A DNA stretch of 64,000 bases from Corynebacterium marambiense (GCF_016342275.1 NZ_JAEIOT010000004.1:124001-188000), one strand, 5' to 3'; positions 20,723 through 31,076 are shown, numbered from the stretch's first letter. The notes: generated by a model from the sequence alone, not told the origin. Numbers and translations are program-made.

Positions 20723-23700
20723 TCAGGCCACGTCGTCGGTTCGCTCGTCGCGGGACAGGTTGATGCCCAGTGAGGCCCCCGCCTGGTCGAACTCGTCGTC
20801 GTCGGTGGTCCCGAGTTCCATCGGGGTGCCGTCGGCCGAGAGGACCTCGACATTCAGGCACAGCGACTGCAGCTCCTTGAGCAGAACCTTGAACGACTCC
20901 GGGATACCCGGGTCCGGGATGTTCTCACCCTTGACGATGGCCTCGTAGACCTTGACCCGGCCAACGACGTCGTCGGACTTGATGGTCAGGAGTTCCTGCA
21001 GGGTGTAGGCGGCACCGTATGCCTGCATCGCCCACACCTCCATCTCACCGAAGCGCTGTCCACCGAACTGGGCCTTACCACCGAGCGGCTGCTGGGTGAT
21101 CATGGAATACGGGCCGGTGGAGCGGGCGTGGATCTTCTCGTCGACCAGGTGGTGCAGCTTCAGCATGTACATGTAGCCGACCGACACCGGGTACGGGAAG
21201 GGCTCACCGGAGCGACCGTCGAACAGTTGCGCCTTGCCGTTGCCGTCGACCAGCGTCTGGCCGTCGCGGTTCGGTCGGGAGTTCGCGAGCAGGCCCGCGA
21301 GCTCCTCGTTGGAGGCACCGTCGAACACCGGGGTGGCGGTGAGGGACTCCGGCGGGACGTCGTAGAGCGACTCGGGCAGGGTCTTGATGAGCTCGGCGTT
21401 CTTGACGTCTTCCGGATCGACGTGCCAACCGGCGGCGGCGAGCCAACCGAGGTGGACCTCGAGGACCTGGCCGATGTTCATACGACGCGGAACGCCGTGG
21501 GTGTTCAGGATGATGTCGACCGGAGTGCCGTCGGGTAGGAAGGGCATGTCCTCGGCGGGGAGGATCTTGCCGACGACACCCTTGTTGCCGTGGCGGCCGG
21601 CGAGCTTGTCACCGTCCTGGATCTTGCGCTTCTGGGCGACGTAGACGCGAATCATCTCGTTGACGCCGGCCGCGAGGTCGTCATCATCCTCACGGGAGAA
21701 ACGGCGCACACCGATGACCTTGCCGGTCTCACCGTGCGGAACCTTCATGGAGGTGTCGCGGACCTCGCGGGCCTTCTCACCGAAGATGGCACGCAGGAGG
21801 CGCTCCTCGGGGGTCAGCTCGGTCTCGCCCTTCGGCGTGACCTTACCGACCAGGATGTCACCGTCGCGGACGTCGGCGCCGATGCGCACGATGCCACGAT
21901 CGTCGAGGTCCTTGAGGACCTCCTCGGAGACGTTCGGGATCTCACGGGTGATCTCCTCGGCACCGAGCTTGGTGTCGCGGGCGTCGATCTCGTGTTCCTC
22001 GATGTGGATCGAGGTGAGGACGTCCTCCTCCACCAGGCGCTGGTTGAGGATAATCGCATCCTCGTAGTTGTGGCCTTCCCAGGGCATGAAGGCGACGAGC
22101 AAGTTCCGCCCGAGCGCCATCTCGCCCTTGTGGGTGCCGGGGCCGTCGGCGAGAACCTGGCCTTCCTCGACACGGTCGCCCATATTCACGATGGGCTTCT
22201 GGTTGTAGCAGGTGCCCTGGTTCGTCCGCTGGAACTTACGCAGCATGTAGGTGTCGCGGATACCGTCGTCACCCATCACGGTGATGAAGTCGGCGGCGAT
22301 GTTCTCGACGACACCCGACTTGGTGGAGATGATGATGTCACCGGCGTCATAGGCGGCGCGCAGCTCCATGCCGGTGCCGACGTACGGCGACTCGGCACGG
22401 ACCAGCGGCACAGCCTGCTTCTGCATGTTCGCACCCATCAGGGCACGGTTGGCGTCATCATGCTCAAGGAACGGGATCATCGCAGTGCCGACGGAGACCA
22501 TCTGGCGCGGCGAAACGTCCATGTAGTCGATGCGCTCCCGGTCGACGACCTCGTTGTCTCCACCCTTCATGCGCACGACGACCTGCTCCTCGGAGATCAG
22601 ACCGTCCTCGTTGTAGGGAGTGTTCGCCTGTGCGACGACGTGGCGGTCTTCCTCGTCCGCGGTGAGGTAGTCAATCTCGTCGGTGAGACGGCCGTCGACG
22701 ACCTTGCGGTACGGGGTCTCGATGAAGCCGAAGGGATTGACCCGGGCATACGAGGACAGCGAGCCAATCAGGCCGATGTTCGGGCCCTCCGGGGTCTCGA
22801 TGGGGCACATGCGGCCGTAGTGCGACGGGTGCACGTCGCGGACCTCGATGCCCGCGCGCTCCCGGGAAAGACCGCCGGGGCCCAGTGCGGAGAGACGCCG
22901 CTTGTGAGTCAGCCCGGACAATGAGTTGTTCTGGTCCATGAACTGCGACAGCTGCGAGGTTCCGAAGAACTCGCGGATCGCCGCGGAGACCGGACGCACG
23001 TTGATCAGCGAGGTCGGGGTGATCGACTCAGCGTCCTGGGTGGTCATCCGCTCCCGAACAACACGCTCCATCCGGGACAGACCGACGCGGACCTGGTTCT
23101 GGATCAGCTCGCCGACGGTGCGCAGTCGGCGGTTGCCGAAGTGGTCGATGTCGTCGGTCTCGACCGGGATGGTCCGGCCGCTCGGGGACTCCATGGAGTT
23201 CTCCCCCGCATGCAAGCGGACGAGGTACTCGATGGTAGTCGCGATGTCGTCCTCGGTCAGCGTGAGGTTACCCTCGTTGTCGCCGCCGAGACCCAGCTTG
23301 CGGTTGACCTTGTAGCGGCCGACCTTCGCCAGATCGTACCGCTTGGCGTTAAAGAAGGAGTTCTCCAGAAGCGACTGCGCGAGATCGCGCGTGGGCTGCT
23401 CGCCGGGACGCTGCTTGCGGTAGATCTCCAGCAGGGCCTCGTCGGTGTTGGAGACACCGTCGGCCTCGAGGGTCGACATCATGATCTCGGAGAAACCGAA
23501 ACGCTCCACGATCTGCTCGGTCGTCCAGCCGAGCGCCTTCAGCAGCACGGTGACGGGCTGACGGCGCTTCCGGTCGATGCGGACACCGACGGTGTCGCGC
23601 TTATCCACGTCGAACTCGAGCCAGGCACCGCGGGAGGGAATCACCTTCACGGCGTGCAGGGGCCGCTCGGTGGACTTGTCGATGGTCTGGTCGAAATAGA

Positions 23701-24220
23701 CTCCGGGAGAACGCACCAGCTGGCTGACAACAACGCGTTCGGTTCCGTTGACGATGAAGGTGCCCTTGTCGGTCATCATCGGGAAATCGCCGATGAAGAC
23801 GGTCTGGGACTTAATTTCTCCGGTTTCGTTGTTGACGAAGTCCGCTGTCACGTACAGCGGAGCGGAGTAGTTGATGTCCTTGTCCTTGCATTCATCGATA
23901 GAGTTCTTGACCTCTTCGAAGCGTGGCGTGGACAGGGAAAGGGACATGTTTCCGGAGTAGTCCTGGATCGGGGACAGTTCCTCGAGGATGTCCTCCAGTC
24001 CACTGGTCACTCGGGCACCCTCAGGCGCTTCGGCCTGGGTGCGTTCACGCCACTCGGGCGTGCCGACGAGCCATGCGAACGACTCGAGCTGCAGGTCGAG
24101 AAGACCGGGCACCTCGATGGGCTCGGTGATCTTCGCGAACGAATAACGCTGCGGAGCTCCGGGGATTTCGGTCACTGACTTGGTCTGGCGGGAGACTGCC
24201 AAGATGCGTCCTTCCAGCAC
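20723..24220 (-). CDS. rpoB: RNA polymerase subunit beta
   Basis: A 1165-residue beta subunit. The rifampicin pocket ([18 protein letters not shown] then [13 protein letters not shown]) shows the usual Asp, His and Ser at the positions most often mutated, so the sequence looks rifampicin-sensitive. The frame is open 32 codons upstream, but corynebacterial RpoB begins at (M)[14 protein letters not shown], so I use that GTG. The ribosome-binding site is weak (CGTGAG). The C-terminus [17 protein letters not shown] is typical. Confidence 0.98.
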   Translation of the reverse strand: MLEGRILAVSRQTKSVTEIPGAPQRYSFAKITEPIEVPGLLDLQLESFAWLVGTPEWRERTQAEAPEGARVTSGLEDILEELSPIQDYSGNMSLSLSTPRFEEVKNSIDECKDKDINYSAPLYVTADFVNNETGEIKSQTVFIGDFPMMTDKGTFIVNGTERVVVSQLVRSPGVYFDQTIDKSTERPLHAVKVIPSRGAWLEFDVDKRDTVGVRIDRKRRQPVTVLLKALGWTTEQIVERFGFSEIMMSTLEADGVSNTDEALLEIYRKQRPGEQPTRDLAQSLLENSFFNAKRYDLAKVGRYKVNRKLGLGGDNEGNLTLTEDDIATTIEYLVRLHAGENSMESPSGRTIPVETDDIDHFGNRRLRTVGELIQNQVRVGLSRMERVVRERMTTQDAESITPTSLINVRPVSAAIREFFGTSQLSQFMDQNNSLSGLTHKRRLSALGPGGLSRERAGIEVRDVHPSHYGRMCPIETPEGPNIGLIGSLSSYARVNPFGFIETPYRKVVDGRLTDEIDYLTADEEDRHVVAQANTPYNEDGLISEEQVVVRMKGGDNEVVDRERIDYMDVSPRQMVSVGTAMIPFLEHDDANRALMGANMQKQAVPLVRAESPYVGTGMELRAAYDAGDIIISTKSGVVENIAADFITVMGDDGIRDTYMLRKFQRTNQGTCYNQKPIVNMGDRVEEGQVLADGPGTHKGEMALGRNLLVAFMPWEGHNYEDAIILNQRLVEEDVLTSIHIEEHEIDARDTKLGAEEITREIPNVSEEVLKDLDDRGIVRIGADVRDGDILVGKVTPKGETELTPEERLLRAIFGEKAREVRDTSMKVPHGETGKVIGVRRFSREDDDDLAAGVNEMIRVYVAQKRKIQDGDKLAGRHGNKGVVGKILPAEDMPFLPDGTPVDIILNTHGVPRRMNIGQVLEVHLGWLAAAGWHVDPEDVKNAELIKTLPESLYDVPPESLTATPVFDGASNEELAGLLANSRPNRDGQTLVDGNGKAQLFDGRSGEPFPYPVSVGYMYMLKLHHLVDEKIHARSTGPYSMITQQPLGGKAQFGGQRFGEMEVWAMQAYGAAYTLQELLTIKSDDVVGRVKVYEAIVKGENIPDPGIPESFKVLLKELQSLCLNVEVLSADGTPMELGTTDDDEFDQAGASLGINLSRDERTDDVA

Positions 24221-24601
24221 CTCACGCGGTGGGCACACCCACGACGATGGTGGGCCCGTTCCGCTAGAATTTTTAGCATGTGGTCTGCTGTGGAACCATT
24301 CATCTCCGGATAGCACTGAATGACCTTGTCAAACCGGTTTTTTGAACCAGGTTGGTCAAGGTCAGACAGGATAACCGGAAAGAGATTCCAGCGCAACGAG
24401 CTAGCTTATACTATTTTCTTCCGCCTGTAAAGCATCGGTTTCCGGTGGCTACCGTGGTCGATGTGGCAGTTCCGGGTGGGAACCAGGTCACCGACCGGCA
24501 CCCGCCACGGTCCACACCGGGGAGCGGGAAACCGTACCTTTGGCGCCACCATAACAGATCAGCGGGCACACCGGATCCCAAATTCCCGCGACCGCACCGC
24601 A
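24221..24601. other. rpoB upstream region
   Basis: These 381 bases separate rpoB from the upstream DUF3068 gene. On the minus strand they include two TTGAC motifs about 20–25 nt apart and an A/T-rich TAGTATAAG stretch (24405–24413). No gene is visible. A transcript from the A/T-rich box would carry a leader of about 180 nt. Confidence 0.5.
24405..24431 (-). promoter_or_regulatory. Candidate rpoBC promoter
   Basis: TATAAG (24405–24410), overlapping TAGTAT, is preceded at 15 nt by TTTACA (24426–24431) on the minus strand. The spacing is short, so this is tentative. Confidence 0.35.
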
Positions 24602-25585
24602 TCACGTGTTGCGGACCGGCCCCGTAGTCCCTCGTCGGCGCCGCCGCCCGCCGAACAGAGCCCCGATCAACCCGATGATCATGAGGACGGCACCGGTGAT
24701 GAGCAGCACGGTGATGACGGCGCGTTGCTCCGATCCGTCGGGGATCCGCTCGGCCTGTGTGATGAGACGGTCGACGGATTCCTCCGTCCCCTCGCCGGTG
24801 AAGACGAGGACCTGCTCACGCGGTTCACCGGTCCGGGTTCCGTAGTACGTCTCGAGGTTCTCGTGGATGTCCACGACCAGACCTGTCTCCGTGTCCACGT
24901 ACCAGTCACGGTCAGCCGAGTAGAACAGGTACCCGGGCTCTGTTCCGCCATCCCCGGTCTCGAACGTCGTGGTGTTGAACATGTCGGCGTACCGCGTTGC
25001 CAGGTTCGTGGGCTCGATCGTCTGGCGGTAGATGTTGAGTTGCCGTCCGCCGCGCTCGACGGTGTCGGTGTACACCGCGGGTGCGCTCCCCCGCAGTGTC
25101 CCGTCAAACACCTCGTAGGTCGTCTTCCCCGGATCGGTGGGAAACTTCGCCCAGAGACCTGTCATGGGCACCTCCACCGGCGGAAGCCCGAGCTGGGATG
25201 TCATCGTCGCCGGCCCCACAGCCTCACCGGTGGTGCGATCCATGACGAAGCTCCACACCGACGCCTCGACAAGGCGCTCAATGTCCTCCTCGTTGGCTTC
25301 ACGCATCATCGTCGATCCGATCCGAACGGTGACGGTCTCCGCGTCGGCCGGATCGAGCAGTTCAACGTGATGCTGGCGGATCACCGCTGCCGGAAGAATC
25401 TCCCCCGGCCCCGGGTTCAGCGTGGTCCGCGCGTTCTCGTCGCGCACGGTCAGCGTCGTGTCCTCCAACGACAGCGGCAGCCTCCCGTCGTCGTGGAAGA
25501 AGTGCGGCGACACCAGCCCCCAGGTGACGAGGGCGGCCCCCAATCCGAGGAGCAGCACCGAGAAAATACGCGACTTCGCAAGCAT
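24602..25585 (-). CDS. DUF3068 / PorA-family membrane protein
   Basis: A 327-residue protein with a membrane helix near residues 9–27 and another at about 289–310, enclosing a large extracytoplasmic domain. It ends in a basic cytoplasmic tail GGRRRRRG. The pattern of WSFVMDRTTGEAVG, LWAKFPTDPGKTTYEVFD and DRDWYVDTETGLVVDI is characteristic of DUF3068 proteins of mycolic-acid actinobacteria, annotated as 'porin PorA family' although they are not the small PorA porin. The gene sits between rplL and rpoB as in other corynebacteria. A TAGCAT box ends 6 nt before the ATG, suggesting a leaderless mRNA. Function unknown. Confidence 0.85.
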   Translation of the reverse strand: MLAKSRIFSVLLLGLGAALVTWGLVSPHFFHDDGRLPLSLEDTTLTVRDENARTTLNPGPGEILPAAVIRQHHVELLDPADAETVTVRIGSTMMREANEEDIERLVEASVWSFVMDRTTGEAVGPATMTSQLGLPPVEVPMTGLWAKFPTDPGKTTYEVFDGTLRGSAPAVYTDTVERGGRQLNIYRQTIEPTNLATRYADMFNTTTFETGDGGTEPGYLFYSADRDWYVDTETGLVVDIHENLETYYGTRTGEPREQVLVFTGEGTEESVDRLITQAERIPDGSEQRAVITVLLITGAVLMIIGLIGALFGGRRRRRGTTGPVRNT

Positions 25586-25591
25586 GACCCG

Positions 25592-25597
25592 ATGCTA
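25592..25597 (-). promoter_or_regulatory. −10 box of leaderless DUF3068 gene
   Basis: TAGCAT on the minus strand, 6 nt before the ATG. No Shine–Dalgarno sequence is present, so transcription probably starts at the A of the start codon. Confidence 0.45.
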
Positions 25598-25666
25598 CCC
25601 CGTGCGCCGCCTCGTAATGAAGCGTGGTTTTTGCCCCCTACGGGGTCCTGGCAGGGAACGGGAGGA

Positions 25667-25722
25667 CGACAAGGGCCCGCACGGACCCCAGTTTTCAGGG
25701 GTAACCGAGCGGGCCATTGTCG
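25667..25722 (-). terminator. Terminator of rplJL
   Basis: An imperfect long stem (CGACAAGGGCCCGC / GCGGGCCATTGTCG) encloses a smaller ACCCC / GGGGT hairpin, 43 nt past the rplL stop. Confidence 0.7.
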
Positions 25723-25765
25723 TGGGCCACCGACCAGGCCGGTGGCGGAAGTGGATCCCGGGGGA

Positions 25766-26152
25766 TTACTTCAGGGAAACCTTGGCGCCAGCCTCTTCGA
25801 GCTTGGTCTTGGCAGCCTCGGCGTCGTCCTTGGACGCAGCCTCGAGGATCGCCTTCGGAGCGGACTCGACGAGCTCCTTGGCTTCCTTCAGGCCCAGGCC
25901 GGAGACGATCTCGCGGACAGCCTTGATCACGCCGATCTTCTTTGCGCCGGCATCCTCGAGAACGACGTCGAACTCGTCCTTCTCTTCCTCAGCTGCGGCA
26001 GCGGCACCGGGGGCGCCGGCGGCGACGGCGGCGACCGGAGCGGCGGCGGTGACGTCGAAGGTGTCCTCGAAGAGCTTCACGAACTCGGAGAGCTCGATGA
26101 GGGTCATTTCCTTGAAGGCCTCGATGAGCTCGTCATTGGTGAACTTAGCCAT
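25766..26152 (-). CDS. rplL: 50S ribosomal protein L7/L12
   Basis: A 128-residue stalk protein that recruits the translational GTPases. It has the N-terminal dimerisation domain ([20 protein letters not shown]), an Ala/Gly/Glu-rich hinge at about 34–56, and the C-terminal domain with [20 protein letters not shown]. It follows rplJ by 99 bp on the same strand. Confidence 0.98.
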   Translation of the reverse strand: MAKFTNDELIEAFKEMTLIELSEFVKLFEDTFDVTAAAPVAAVAAGAPGAAAAAEEEKDEFDVVLEDAGAKKIGVIKAVREIVSGLGLKEAKELVESAPKAILEAASKDDAEAAKTKLEEAGAKVSLK

Positions 26153-26251
26153 GGTGGCAGTCCTTTCAGTTGGTGGCCCGGGTGCACCGGGCCGAAAAGT
26201 TTGTGCTGTGGTCTAACTCTGTGCATCTCCTGCCGTGTGACAGGAGATGAC

Positions 26252-26773
26252 TTATTCTTCGCCCTGCTTCTTTTCCTGGAGCGCAGCGCTGAGGCGTGCG
26301 ATCTGGGAAGCGGGTGCGTTGAACAGGCCTGCGGCCTTTGCCAAGCTGCCCTGCATGGCGCCCGCCAGTTTCGCGAGAGTGGTCTCGCGGTTGTCCAGCT
26401 CGGCGATGGCTTCAACCTGAGCTGCGCTCAGGAATTCGCCGTCCATGTAGCCACCCTTGACCACGAATGCCTTGTTGTCCTTACCGAAGTCCTTCATCGC
26501 CTTGGCTGCATCAACAGCCTCGCCCTTGATGAAGGCGATGGCGGTGGGACCTGTCAGGATGTCGTCAAGACCTTCGACGCCGGCTTCTTTCGCAGCCAGC
26601 TTGATCATGGTGTTCTTGGCGACGGAGTAGGTGACATCCGAGCCGAGAGCCCGACGCAGTTCAGTGGTCTGAGCCACGGAGAGGCCGCGGTACTCGGTGA
26701 GCACGACGGCGTTGGTGGACTCAAAGCGCTGCTTGAGTTCAGCCACTGCGGCGACGTTCTTTGCGTTAGCCAT
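26252..26773 (-). CDS. rplJ: 50S ribosomal protein L10
   Basis: A 173-residue L10, the stalk base that binds 23S rRNA and L12 dimers. It starts [38 protein letters not shown] is the family signature, and the C-terminal helix (about 140–168) is the L12-binding arm. It is preceded by a long structured leader likely involved in L10 autoregulation. An AGGAAGGAGG site precedes the ATG. Confidence 0.98.
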   Translation of the reverse strand: MANAKNVAAVAELKQRFESTNAVVLTEYRGLSVAQTTELRRALGSDVTYSVAKNTMIKLAAKEAGVEGLDDILTGPTAIAFIKGEAVDAAKAMKDFGKDNKAFVVKGGYMDGEFLSAAQVEAIAELDNRETTLAKLAGAMQGSLAKAAGLFNAPASQIARLSAALQEKKQGEE

Positions 26774-26865
26774 TACTTCGCCTCCTTCCTCATGTGTGTA
26801 GGTCGTCTGATCCGCCGGGGCACTGCCGCGTCACCGACCGTGTGAACGGTGGGAACATGACAAAG

Positions 26866-26885
26866 CCCCGTGCAAGAGCACGGGG
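26866..26885 (-). promoter_or_regulatory. Attenuator-like hairpin in the rplJ leader
   Basis: A perfect 8-bp stem (CCCCGTGC / GCACGGGG) with a 4-nt loop, followed on the transcript by CTTTGTC. It looks like an intrinsic terminator placed about 90 nt before rplJ. This fits L10-leader attenuation. Confidence 0.55.
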
Positions 26886-27041
26886 GGCACACCTCGGAAA
26901 GAGGGAGGCTCCAAGTGTCTCCTGCGTGGGCCGTTCCGCGGTGCGGAAACCTTCGATCCCGGGGAACCGGGATGACCGACGGTCTTCGGTGAAACTTGAG
27001 CTCGTCGCGTTGAAAACGCGCCGTTCAAACTTCGGTGGCTC

Positions 27042-27070
27042 AGTGTATGCACGCGGACCCGGTAGGTCAA
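27042..27070 (-). promoter_or_regulatory. rplJL promoter
   Basis: On the minus strand, TTGACC (27065–27070) and TACACT (27042–27047) are 17 nt apart, downstream of the rplKA terminator. Confidence 0.55.
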
Positions 27071-27150
27071 ATCACTGGCGCCACCCATTCGTCGACGCAT
27101 TCCCGGCCCCCTCCCCGATCGCCAGGAAGGACACGGCCCCCGGAGACGCA

Positions 27151-27196
27151 GAGAGCCCCGCGTCGTTCCATCACGATGGACGAACGCGGAGCTCTC
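27151..27196 (-). terminator. Terminator of rplKA
   Basis: A long inverted repeat (GAGAGCCCCGCGT 27151–27163 / ACGCGGAGCTCTC 27184–27196) with one mismatch in the outer stem. The stem continues inward through GTTCCATC / GATGGAC. It begins 36 nt past rplA. Confidence 0.75.
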
Positions 27197-27232
27197 CGGT
27201 CAAGCCGGGGATCAAGCCAGAGGTGCGCTGAT

Positions 27233-27949
27233 TTAGACCTGAGGCTCGTCGAGGTAGTTCTTCACCACGGTGTTGTCCACGGGGATGCCGGGACCGTTGG
27301 TGGAGGAGATGGTGACCTTCTTCAGGTAGGCACCCTTGGAAGAGGAGGGCTTGAGACGCAGCAGCTCGTCGATGAGAGCGCCGTAGTTCTCGGCCAGCTT
27401 CTCGGCCTCGAAGGAAGCCTTACCCAGCACGGCGTGCAGGTTGGAGGCCTTGTCGACGCGGAAGGAGATCTTGCCGCCCTTGATCTCGGTGACGGCCTTC
27501 GCGACGTCCATGGTCACGGTGCCGGTCTTCGGGTTGGGCATGAGGCCACGTGGGCCGAGGACGCGGGCAACGCGACCGACCTTGGCCATCTGGTCCGGGG
27601 TGGCGATCGCGGCGTCGAAGTCGGTCCAGCCGCCCTGGATCTTCTCGATCAGTTCATCGGTTCCGACCATGTCGGCGCCGGCTTCTTCAGCCTGTGTCGC
27701 CTTTTCGCCTGCGGCGAAGACGACGACGCGGACGGTCTTACCGGTGCCGTTCGGCAGGGAGACGGTGCCGCGGACGAGCTGGTCGGCCTTGCGGGGGTCG
27801 ACGCCCAGACGGATGGCGACGTCGACCGTTGCGTCGAAGTTGTCGGAGGAGGTCTCCTTGACGAGGCGGGCGGCCTCGATCGGGGCGTAGATGCGTCCCG
27901 CGTCGATCTTCTCTGCCTTTGCGCGATATGCCTTGGACTGCTTGCTCAT
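27233..27949 (-). CDS. rplA: 50S ribosomal protein L1
   Basis: A 238-residue L1 at the E-site stalk of the large subunit. The family signature [15 protein letters not shown] is intact, as is the N-terminal [16 protein letters not shown]. The C-terminal [16 protein letters not shown] is typical. It follows rplK by 113 bp. In many bacteria L1 represses its own operon. Confidence 0.98.
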   Translation of the reverse strand: MSKQSKAYRAKAEKIDAGRIYAPIEAARLVKETSSDNFDATVDVAIRLGVDPRKADQLVRGTVSLPNGTGKTVRVVVFAAGEKATQAEEAGADMVGTDELIEKIQGGWTDFDAAIATPDQMAKVGRVARVLGPRGLMPNPKTGTVTMDVAKAVTEIKGGKISFRVDKASNLHAVLGKASFEAEKLAENYGALIDELLRLKPSSSKGAYLKKVTISSTNGPGIPVDNTVVKNYLDEPQV

Positions 27950-28062
27950 TGTGATTCCTTAGTTTTCAGGGGTGAAAAGCGGTTGGGAATGTGTGGTGCG
28001 GGCCGAAGCGGGCCCTCCCACATACTCCGCTCCCGGTGTCCGGGGGCGGAGCCGCGAGGTGA

Positions 28063-28500
28063 CTAACCCTCGACCTCGATGCCCATGGACCGGGCTGTTC
28101 CCGCGATGATCTTCGCCGCAGCGTCGATGTCGTTCGCGTTGAGGTCTTCCTTCTTGGTCTCCGCGATCTCCTTGACCTGGGCCATGGTGACCTTGCCCAC
28201 CTTCTGGGTGTGCGGCACGCCGGAGCCCTTCTGCAGGCCTGCGGCCTTCAGCAGCAGCTTGGCTGCCGGCGGGGTCTTCAGCTTGAACTCGAAGGAGCGG
28301 TCCTCGAAGACGGTGATCTCGACGGGGACGACGTTGCCGCGCTGCTGCTCGGTGGCGGCGTTGTAGGCCTTGCAGAATTCCATGATGTTGACACCATGGG
28401 CACCCAGGGCGGGGCCGACCGGCGGGGCCGGGTTGGCCTGTCCCGCCTGGATCTGCAGCTTGATCAGTCCGGTGACCTTTTTCTTCTTCTTCGGGGGCAT
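28063..28500 (-). CDS. rplK: 50S ribosomal protein L11
   Basis: A 145-residue L11 of the GTPase-associated centre. [20 protein letters not shown] is the conserved N-terminal Pro-rich loop that faces thiopeptide antibiotics. The C-terminal rRNA-binding part ends [14 protein letters not shown]. The N-terminus is unusually Lys-rich ([11 protein letters not shown]), as in other actinobacteria. Confidence 0.98.
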   Translation of the reverse strand: MPPKKKKKVTGLIKLQIQAGQANPAPPVGPALGAHGVNIMEFCKAYNAATEQQRGNVVPVEITVFEDRSFEFKLKTPPAAKLLLKAAGLQKGSGVPHTQKVGKVTMAQVKEIAETKKEDLNANDIDAAAKIIAGTARSMGIEVEG

Positions 28501-28793
28501 CGTAGTACCTCTTCCTTGTTACCGACGGCGGCGGCCGATGTCCGTGTGTGGGCGGGACCCGGGCTGTCCGCCCCGGTCCCGCACAACCACCGTCGTCGTC
28601 CGGATGCCGGGCCCCACCCGCAGTTCCGACTGCGTTGAAGGCGTAACCCGGCCACCGGGGATTGATGTGTGTGGTGTTCCCGGATCCCTGTACACGGGTG
28701 CACATCGTTATCCGGGGTGGCGCATCGCCCTTCTTCAGCTCCTCTGCCATTTCCGACTTCTCGGAGCTGTGATCCGGGCACACGCGAAAAGTC

Positions 28794-28822
28794 AGAATAC
28801 CTGACCCGGTGAAAGTACACAA
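28794..28822 (-). promoter_or_regulatory. Candidate rplKA promoter
   Basis: TTGTGT (28817–28822) and TATTCT (28794–28799) on the minus strand, 17 nt apart, immediately after the nusG terminator hairpin. Confidence 0.4.
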
Positions 28823-28860
28823 AACCCGTCCGGCGGACTGACCGCAGTGACGGACGGGTT
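28823..28860 (-). terminator. Terminator of nusG
   Basis: A perfect 10-bp stem (AACCCGTCCG 28823–28832 / CGGACGGGTT 28851–28860), 23 nt after the nusG stop and followed on the minus strand by TTGTG. Confidence 0.7.
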
Positions 28861-28883
28861 GTGCGTCGTGGAAATGAAACGCC

Positions 28884-29780
28884 CTAGGTGAGCTTCTCGA
28901 CCTGGTCGAAGGTGAGATCGACCGGGGTCTCACGTCCGAAGATGGAGACCAGGGCCTTGAGTTTGCCGCCTTCAGCGTCAATCTCGGAGATGGTCGCGGA
29001 CACCGAAGCCAGTGCACCGGTGAGGATGGTGACGGCTTCACCGACCTGGAAGTCCACCTCGACATGCTTGCCCGCCGACGGGGAGGGCTGCGCGACGAGT
29101 TTCTCTCCGGAGGCATCGATCGTGCCGTCTTCGCCCTCTACCGGGGTGGTCTCTTGGGGCATCAGGAACTTCGCGACATCGCGGTGCTTGACCGGGGTGG
29201 CGTTGCCTTCGTTGCCGACGAAGCTGGTGACACCCGGGGTGTCCCGGACGACGGACCAGGAGCGGTCGTTGATGTCCATGCGGACGAGTACGTATCCGGG
29301 CAGGAGCTTGCGCTTGACGGGCTTCCGCTTACCGTCGCGGATCTCGATAACCTCTTCGATCGGGACGACGACATCGTAGATGGAGTCCTCGACTTCAAGG
29401 GTCTGGGCACGCATGTCCAGATTGGTCTTTACCTTATTCTCGTAGCCCGAGTAGCACTGGATGATGTACCACTGGCCCGGGAGCTTCTTCAGCTCTCGGA
29501 GGAATTTCCGGAGACGTGCCTTGTACTCGGCGAGCGCTGCCTCCTCCTCGGTTTTTTCCGCGCCTTCCCCGCTGTCATCGCCGAGTGCCGCCGCTGCGGA
29601 GGCCACGTCGGTAGGTTCAGCTGCGTTCCCGGTCGACTCCGCGGTGGCGTCCTCGGCGGTGACATCACCCAGATCCGGTTCACCGGAGGCCTCCGTCATC
29701 TGCAGATCCGCCTCCTGCACCGGCTGCTCGGGAATGGTGGCCTCGCCGGTGTTCTCGGGGGTGGTGTTGTCGTCGCTCAT
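28884..29780 (-). CDS. nusG: Transcription termination/antitermination protein NusG
   Basis: A 298-residue NusG, a processivity factor that binds RNA polymerase and links it to Rho or S10. The NGN domain starts near residue 100 ([20 protein letters not shown]) and includes [17 protein letters not shown]. The C-terminal KOW domain is [20 protein letters not shown] through [20 protein letters not shown]. The first ~95 residues are an acidic, low-complexity extension typical of actinobacterial NusG. It follows secE, but a hairpin (29881–29913) intervenes. Confidence 0.97.
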   Translation of the reverse strand: MSDDNTTPENTGEATIPEQPVQEADLQMTEASGEPDLGDVTAEDATAESTGNAAEPTDVASAAAALGDDSGEGAEKTEEEAALAEYKARLRKFLRELKKLPGQWYIIQCYSGYENKVKTNLDMRAQTLEVEDSIYDVVVPIEEVIEIRDGKRKPVKRKLLPGYVLVRMDINDRSWSVVRDTPGVTSFVGNEGNATPVKHRDVAKFLMPQETTPVEGEDGTIDASGEKLVAQPSPSAGKHVEVDFQVGEAVTILTGALASVSATISEIDAEGGKLKALVSIFGRETPVDLTFDQVEKLT

Positions 29781-29880
29781 CTAGGTGTACTCCATTAGGT
29801 TTTCGATCGGGTGGGACGGCGGTGTGGACCGGTCCCGACAGGGTCTTTTCACCACATTCTACGCCGACCACCTCATGAAA

Positions 29881-29913
29881 TATCCCGCCGGACCTCGTGG
29901 GTCGGGCGGGATA
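29881..29913 (-). terminator. Hairpin between secE and nusG
   Basis: TATCCCGCC (29881–29889) pairs with GGCGGGATA (29905–29913), with further GACC/GGTC pairing in the loop. It may end part of the secE transcripts. A TAGAAT box (29856–29861) just downstream could start nusG separately. Confidence 0.55.
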
Positions 29914-29942
29914 CTGCGGGAAAAGTGTTCGTGGACGGGATT

Positions 29943-30290
29943 CTAGTTGGCTGTGAGCACCTTCTCAACTCCGAGACCGGCGAGGAAGTCAACGCCGGAC
30001 ACCAGAGCGGTCAGCACAATCAGGAATATGAGCACGATGATCGTGTAGATGAACATCTGCTTGGCGGTGGGCCAAATGACCTTCCGCATTTCCTGCACGA
30101 CCTCGGGGAGGAAGCTGCCGGCGCGGGACACGAGTCCGGACTTCTCATCCTTGTCCCCGGAGACGGCAACAGATTCGCGGGCCTTCTTCGCGGCGTAGGA
30201 GTCACTGCTGGTGGTAGAGACTCCCACGACCTGCCGCTTACCGGCCGGACGCGCCGAACCTGTCGGCTTCGGCTTATTTTCGTCGGTCAC
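29943..30290 (-). CDS. secE: Preprotein translocase subunit SecE
   Basis: A 115-residue SecE, the clamp of the SecYEG channel. After a disordered, basic N-terminus of about 55 residues comes the amphipathic helix FLPEVVQEMRKVIWPTAKQM, with the conserved RKVIWPT. A single membrane helix follows (about 80–102). The start is GTG. It lies 42 bp after tRNA-Trp on the same strand and is probably co-transcribed with it. Confidence 0.96.
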   Translation of the reverse strand: MTDENKPKPTGSARPAGKRQVVGVSTTSSDSYAAKKARESVAVSGDKDEKSGLVSRAGSFLPEVVQEMRKVIWPTAKQMFIYTIIVLIFLIVLTALVSGVDFLAGLGVEKVLTAN

Positions 30291-30332
30291 GGTGCGGTGC
30301 TCCTCGGATCAGCGTGTGCATAAAGTGTGTTG

Positions 30333-30405
<73 letters not shown>

Positions 30406-30558
30406 TCATGCACTGCGTTCTGCAGTACGCGACTACCCTACCAGATGCGTGAAGAGCCAGATGAAAGCACCTTCGACATCGTGGGCATCCGCAGGAATAC
30501 CAGAGAAAACACCGCCCCGACACCTTGACGGTATCCGGACGGTGGAACGATATCCCGG

Positions 30559-30630
30559 TAGCGATGGCGAGAATTGAACTCGCGACACAACGATTATGAG
30601 TCGTTTGCTCTACCACTGAGCTACACCGCC
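30559..30630 (-). tRNA. tRNA-Met (CAT), elongator type
   Basis: 72 nt. GGCGGTG pairs with CATCGCT using two G·U pairs, and the anticodon loop is CTCATAA. It lacks the GGG/CCC anticodon stem of an initiator, so elongator Met is most likely. A tRNA-Ile with lysidine cannot be excluded from sequence alone. Confidence 0.9.
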
Positions 30631-30687
30631 ATGTGGCCATTTCTCCACGACCGCGACCGTAGAAGACCCCGGCGGGAAAAACAACAG

Positions 30688-30760
30688 AGCCCCCTGACAG
30701 AATCGAACTGTCGACCTTTTCCTTACCATGGAAACGCTCTGCCGACTGAGCTAAGGGGGC
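30688..30760 (-). tRNA. tRNA-Thr (GGT)
   Basis: 73 nt. Acceptor GCCCCCT / AGGGGGC, anticodon loop ATGGTAA reading ACC/ACU, T-loop TTCGATT. Discriminator U. Confidence 0.95.
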
Positions 30761-30928
30761 ACAGCCTCGTTGAACCGTACGACATGCGCCCGCTCCGTTG
30801 AAGCCTCACAAAGATTAACCCGATCCCACCGAACTACACAAATCAGCTGTTCAGACACATTTTCAGGCCACCTTCAACCCGGCAAGAGTGACGGGTTGGA
30901 CGAATGACTCCCCTGTTTTCAACCCCAA

Positions 30929-30993
30929 AAAAGAGAGGAGCCCGCCCCGGTGGATCTTCGTGGAAGATACTGACCAGAACGGGCCTCTCTTTT
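30929..30993 (-). terminator. Terminator of tRNA-Tyr
   Basis: A stem of ten A/G-rich pairs (AAAAGAGAGG 30929–30938 / CCTCTCTTTT 30984–30993) plus CCCG/CGGG after a 2-nt bulge. On the transcript it ends in TTTTTT, making it the clearest U-tract terminator in the window. Confidence 0.8.
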
Positions 30994-30994
30994 G

Positions 30995-31076
30995 TGCCAG
31001 GTGATGGATTCGAACCAACGTAGGCTAAGCCGACGGATTTACAGTCCGCTCCCTTTGGCCGCTCGGGCAACCTGGC
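30995..31076 (-). tRNA. tRNA-Tyr (GTA)
   Basis: 82 nt, class II with a long variable arm. Acceptor GCCAGGT / ACCTGGC, discriminator A. The anticodon region GGACTGTAAATCC reads UAC/UAU. Confidence 0.95.

Larger units (their letters stand above)
26774..27232 (-). other. rplJL leader and promoter region
   Basis: These 459 bases lie between rplA and rplJ. In order of transcription they hold the rplKA terminator (27151–27196), a good promoter (27042–27070), and a leader of about 260 nt containing a strong terminator-like hairpin (26866–26885). Long rplJ leaders are a known site of L10–L12 autoregulation. I see no protein gene. Confidence 0.6.
28501..28883. other. nusG–rplK intergenic region
   Basis: These 383 bases hold the nusG terminator (28823–28860) and a candidate rplK promoter (28794–28822). 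The leader to rplK would be about 290 nt, long enough to carry an L1-binding regulatory site, but I cannot identify one by eye. Confidence 0.5.

Noticed and set aside
24221..24316. Longer rpoB with 32 extra N-terminal residues
   Set aside because: The extension is not found in the RpoB family and the conserved corynebacterial start is the internal GTG at 24220.
24461..26845. 794-codon plus-strand open frame
   Set aside because: Antisense to DUF3068, rplL and rplJ; it crosses their terminators and has no support.
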